Of a stretch of DNA of 64,000 bases, positions 61,336 to 64,000 are shown one piece after another. A program made the translations under genes and the position numbers. Numbering within the stretch: position 1 is the stretch's first letter; every line of letters starts with the position of its first letter. Source of the DNA: Paragyromitra xinjiangensis (Eukaryota > Ascomycota > Pezizomycetes > Pezizales > Discinaceae); contig JBCAMK010000002.1 in the NCBI GenBank assembly GCA_038503065.1, positions 2,914,001 through 2,978,000 on the forward strand. The letters are read 5' to 3'. Below the pieces are notes generated by a model. That model saw nothing but the letters and a program-made list of their open reading frames with translations, did no database searches and was not told where the DNA came from.

Positions 61336-62868
61336 TTAATTTTTGGTGATGGGTTTTTTGGAGCGATTTACTAGATGTAGGGCTCTGGTTTTGGCTTTTT
61401 CTGGGCAATCGATGGCTGTGTGTTGGTTGGTGTCGCAGCAGGCGCAGCGGAGAGGCATGTGGGTGCATCTTGCTCCTCCTTTACAGGTGAGAGTGGAGCA
61501 TGTGTGATCTTTGGTGTGGTGAGGTTGAGCGCATATGGCGCAGGCAGTGTCGTTTTTGCATGTTGCGTCATGGTGTCCAAGTTTTTGGCAGTTGCGGCAT
61601 TGGGTGGTGGGATTGATGGGATGGTATTCTCTGGCTTTGCATGTGGCGTTGAAGAGATTAAGGTAGGTGAATCCAAGTGATTTGAGAGTGTGCTTGGCGG
61701 GTATGGCAATGACGATGGAAGAGTGTTTTTTCCCTTTGCGGCCTTCTTCCATGCTGAGCCATCTAGGTGCTTGTGCGAGTTCGACTTCGGGGAGGGCTGC
61801 TTTGAGTGCATTGGTGATGTCTGTGGTTTGGACTGGTTTGTCGTTGAAGTGGCTTGGGACGCTGTCCAGAATGAACTTGGACCATCTGCTGTTAACTCTG
61901 GCGTTGGTGATGGGAATTTTGAGTAACGTGCATGCAGAGGTGATTTCGTGTTGGTATTGCGTGAGGAAGGTGTCTGCTGGTTCGTTGGGGCGTGTGAGGA
62001 GCATTAAATTGTCTCCATTGGTTTTTCTGACTGCGAGGATGCAAGTTTTTTGTGCTCCTAGCTTGTTGTTTATGGCGTCAAGAATTGCGTCAGAGGTGAT
62101 CGTTGTTGGGAGGGGTTCAGTGAGTTCCAGAATTATTTCTCTTTTGTCTGTGGTGTAATCTGGTTTGTATAGGGGTTGGGGTGTTGGTTTTTTGCCCTTT
62201 TTGTTTTGGGTTTGTTGGGAAGATGGTTCCCCTGGTGCCAGGGCAGTGATGTTAGCGTAGGAGGTTTGAGCTCCTTGCTTGGGTTTGGTTTGGTTGGTGA
62301 GTTGAGGGGCTTGAATAATGGGAACGATGGGAGCAGTTGGAGTGGCTTTTGCTGTTTGCAAGCTGTGTAGCCTGTTGTCTAAGGTGCGGACATCATTTTG
62401 GAGTCTGATGTTTTGTGCCTTGACATCAGCGAGTTTGGTGAGGGAGGATTCGTGCTGTTTGTGGCTGAGTTGGATCTGGGTTTTGAGACTGTTTAGCTGT
62501 TGTTCGAAGTCTAGCTTTAAGTCTGCAATTTGGCTCTGGATGAGCCAGGCAAGATAGTTGGTGGCTTTGCTGTGGTTGAGGTTTTGAAGTTCCTCGGGCG
62601 CGAATTGGGTGAAGTTCATGTCAGAGTTGTAATCTTGTCCTCCGATATCTTCTTCGTCTTCGTCGGCTTCGCTAGAGGAGCTGCTGTGGTGGGAAGGGGG
62701 TTTGTCCGTCATGGGGAGGTCTGCTGCGTCGAAGGCGGAGAGCGCAGTGGAGCCTTCAGCTTGGGACATTGGAATGGTTTTGCGTTGGATGGGAGGAGAA
62801 AGGTGAGAGGAAGTTCGTTTGCGGCCAGCAACCTTTGGTGGGGTTGTTTGGACACGGACAAAGTGCAC
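61336..62868 (-). CDS. LINE L5 ORF1 protein (gag-like, CCHC), 510 aa
   Basis: RNA-binding ORF1 protein. The frame opens at 62868, but MSQAEGSTALSAFD at 62769 is the start conserved in L2, L4 and L6. After an acidic SSSSSEADEDEEDI patch come a coiled coil with TNYLAWLIQSQIADLKLDFE, an RRM-like region (REIILELTEPLPTTIT) and a segment ending APRWLSMEEGR. Zinc knuckles follow: CRNCQKLGHHDATC, CAICAQPHHTKDHTC and CACCDTNQHTAIDC. It stops TAA at 61336-61338, one base before the ORF2 ATG (TAAAATG), suited to termination-reinitiation. Confidence 0.9.
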   Translation of the reverse strand: MHFVRVQTTPPKVAGRKRTSSHLSPPIQRKTIPMSQAEGSTALSAFDAADLPMTDKPPSHHSSSSSEADEDEEDIGGQDYNSDMNFTQFAPEELQNLNHSKATNYLAWLIQSQIADLKLDFEQQLNSLKTQIQLSHKQHESSLTKLADVKAQNIRLQNDVRTLDNRLHSLQTAKATPTAPIVPIIQAPQLTNQTKPKQGAQTSYANITALAPGEPSSQQTQNKKGKKPTPQPLYKPDYTTDKREIILELTEPLPTTITSDAILDAINNKLGAQKTCILAVRKTNGDNLMLLTRPNEPADTFLTQYQHEITSACTLLKIPITNARVNSRWSKFILDSVPSHFNDKPVQTTDITNALKAALPEVELAQAPRWLSMEEGRKGKKHSSIVIAIPAKHTLKSLGFTYLNLFNATCKAREYHPINPTTQCRNCQKLGHHDATCKNDTACAICAQPHHTKDHTCSTLTCKGGARCTHMPLRCACCDTNQHTAIDCPEKAKTRALHLVNRSKKPITKN

Positions 62869-63083
62869 TGGGGTTGCGATGGGTGAGGGGGATCTCCTGG
62901 GGGGAGTTTGGGGATCCAGAGTGATGGCTCCGATGCAGGAGGAGGTAAATTTCCTGAAGCGGGGTAAAAGTGGTGAGAAAAGAAGCGCAAAGATTAAAGA
63001 CTTTTTGCTGTGTGTAACGCGGTTGCAACGCAGAATTTGGTGTTTTCGGCTATTTCAATCAGCGATGTCGGGGTATGTGTATT

Positions 63084-64000
63084 ACCTGTAGATAGCGCTG
63101 CCAGTGCGTTGCCTATCAGCTTCCGCTGATGCATACTGCACAGGTTGATTCAGAACTCTACCACTTCCTTGGAGTGGTAGATGCAGCCGTCTATGTGCCA
63201 TCAGCTCGTCAGCTTACGCACATGTGGTTCCTCTGTATCAACCAGATCAGTGGGATGCGGTAGCTCTCTGCATGTGGGAGCAACCCCACCGATGCAGGCT
63301 CCTAAAGTCCCATCAGTCCGGCCCTGATCTACTACACATACTAGAGGCAGTATATAATAAGCGACCGCCCACCTCGCTTCTACTTCTCCCTCCATCATCT
63401 CCGACCGCAAACTCAACACCACAAACCACCTCTCCCAGAATCTCACGAAACCAAAAAGTCTCTATCTCTTTGGCCTCGTTTATCATCACACCCCACCTCG
63501 CCTCCGGGAACTCATCACTCCCATCGCTCCCCCATCAACCTGGCTCCCAATACTCCTCCCAGAGTATCGCCATCACCACCTGCAACTCCTGTCCGACTTG
63601 TTTGGGCACCCATCGCACCCACACCTCTTGCTGGGCGCAAACGCACCTCCAGCCACTTCTCCCCCCACCTCACCCGAACCTCCAACATGTCTGCACCTGA
63701 AGGCAGTACTGCCCTCTCTGCTTTCGATCCCGCAGACCTTCCAATGGAAGACAAACCTGCCTCCAACCACAGCAGCTCATCCAGTGAACATGACGATAAT
63801 GAAAGCGTCGGAGGTCAGGAATTTAATTCCAATCTCAACTTCACCCAAATCCCCGCCGAAGAAATGGCAAACATGACCAACTCCACTTCCACCAACTATC
63901 TTGCCTGGTTCATCCAGAGCCAATTCAACTCAATGAAAGATGAATTTGAAAGACAAATGGACACTCTCCAAGCACAAATCAAATTCAACAACATTCAGAA
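63084..64000 (+). mobile_element. LINE L6 (alpha subfamily), 5' end, runs off the window
   Basis: It begins ACCTGTAGATAGCGCTGCC as L2 does and is arranged 5'-to-5' with L5, the two separated by TATGTGTATT. The ~600 bp 5' UTR has TATATAATA at 63352-63360, about 330 bp before the ORF1 start, a possible TATA element (L2 has TATTTAA there). The rest lies beyond the window. Confidence 0.88.
63687..64000 (+). CDS. LINE L6 ORF1, N-terminal part
   Basis: The first 104 codons of an alpha ORF1, starting MSAPEGSTALSAFDPADLP and open to the window edge. It differs from L2 ORF1 by scattered substitutions (for example ADL for TDL, LQAQIK for LLAQIK). The acidic SSSSSEHDDNES patch and the following helix-rich segment are present. 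RRM and knuckles would lie outside the window. Confidence 0.88.
   Translation, partial: MSAPEGSTALSAFDPADLPMEDKPASNHSSSSSEHDDNESVGGQEFNSNLNFTQIPAEEMANMTNSTSTNYLAWFIQSQFNSMKDEFERQMDTLQAQIKFNNIQ

Larger units (their letters stand above)
57478..63073 (-). mobile_element. LINE L5 (beta subfamily), apparently intact
   Basis: About 5.6 kb on the minus strand, with 5' UTR (62869-63073, start CCCCGACATCGCTG), ORF1 (510 aa), ORF2 (1,227 aa) and a 170-bp 3' UTR ending GGGCCGTATAAAAATAAATA and an AAATA-type tail. Both ORFs are uninterrupted. The ends carry TGTGTATT (57469-57476) and TATGTGTATT (63074-63083). It is the only copy in the window that could encode an active element. Confidence 0.92.

Overview
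This window looks like a transposon graveyard from a filamentous fungus. The evidence is 41-151 bp GT-AG introns, Tad1/I-like non-LTR retrotransposons, C-to-T/G-to-A decay of coding copies, a PD-(D/E)XK nuclease-like gene of a type common in ascomycetes, and a fungal-type DDE transposase. A Pezizomycete-like genome is possible but I cannot fix the species. Only about 13.9-22.5 kb looks like non-repeat host DNA. Everything else is mobile DNA inserted in mobile DNA.

Layout. 1-13.9 kb: fragments of an APE-type LINE ('alpha' subfamily, L1, L2, L3), a second LINE family (LB, 4174-9481) sitting in a host repeat (Rh), and three short terminal-inverted-repeat (TIR) elements (M1-M3). 13.9-22.5 kb: a Tc1-like fragment, an unknown spliced gene, a PD-(D/E)XK-like gene, TIR element M4, and a spliced DDE transposase gene with one frameshift. 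22.5-28.7 kb: gag-only LINE-like elements G1, G2 and G3 (G3 nested in G2). 28.7-48.8 kb: a nest up to seven layers deep (H > G4 > M5 > M6 > G5 > G6 > solo LTR), also holding M7, G7 with M8, and a longer LTR copy. 48.8-64 kb: a second copy of Rh without LB, then two head-to-tail 'beta' LINEs (L4, broken by G8; L5, apparently intact) and the divergent start of an alpha LINE (L6).

How the parts relate. The LINEs encode an RRM/CCHC ORF1 and an endonuclease-RT ORF2 linked by stop-start overlap or a 1-nt gap. The eight G elements encode only an ORF1-like protein and end in a conserved hairpin plus (AATA)n tail, so they probably depend on an RT supplied elsewhere, like half-a-LINE (HAL1) elements. 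The eight M elements share only a short terminus (CATCAGCAAAAA and variants) and 2-3 bp target duplications. Their interiors are unrelated satellites or foldbacks, and no transposase is seen inside them. This M family is the most unusual thing in the window. Most boundaries come from comparing copies inside the window, which works well because interrupted and uninterrupted copies are both present.
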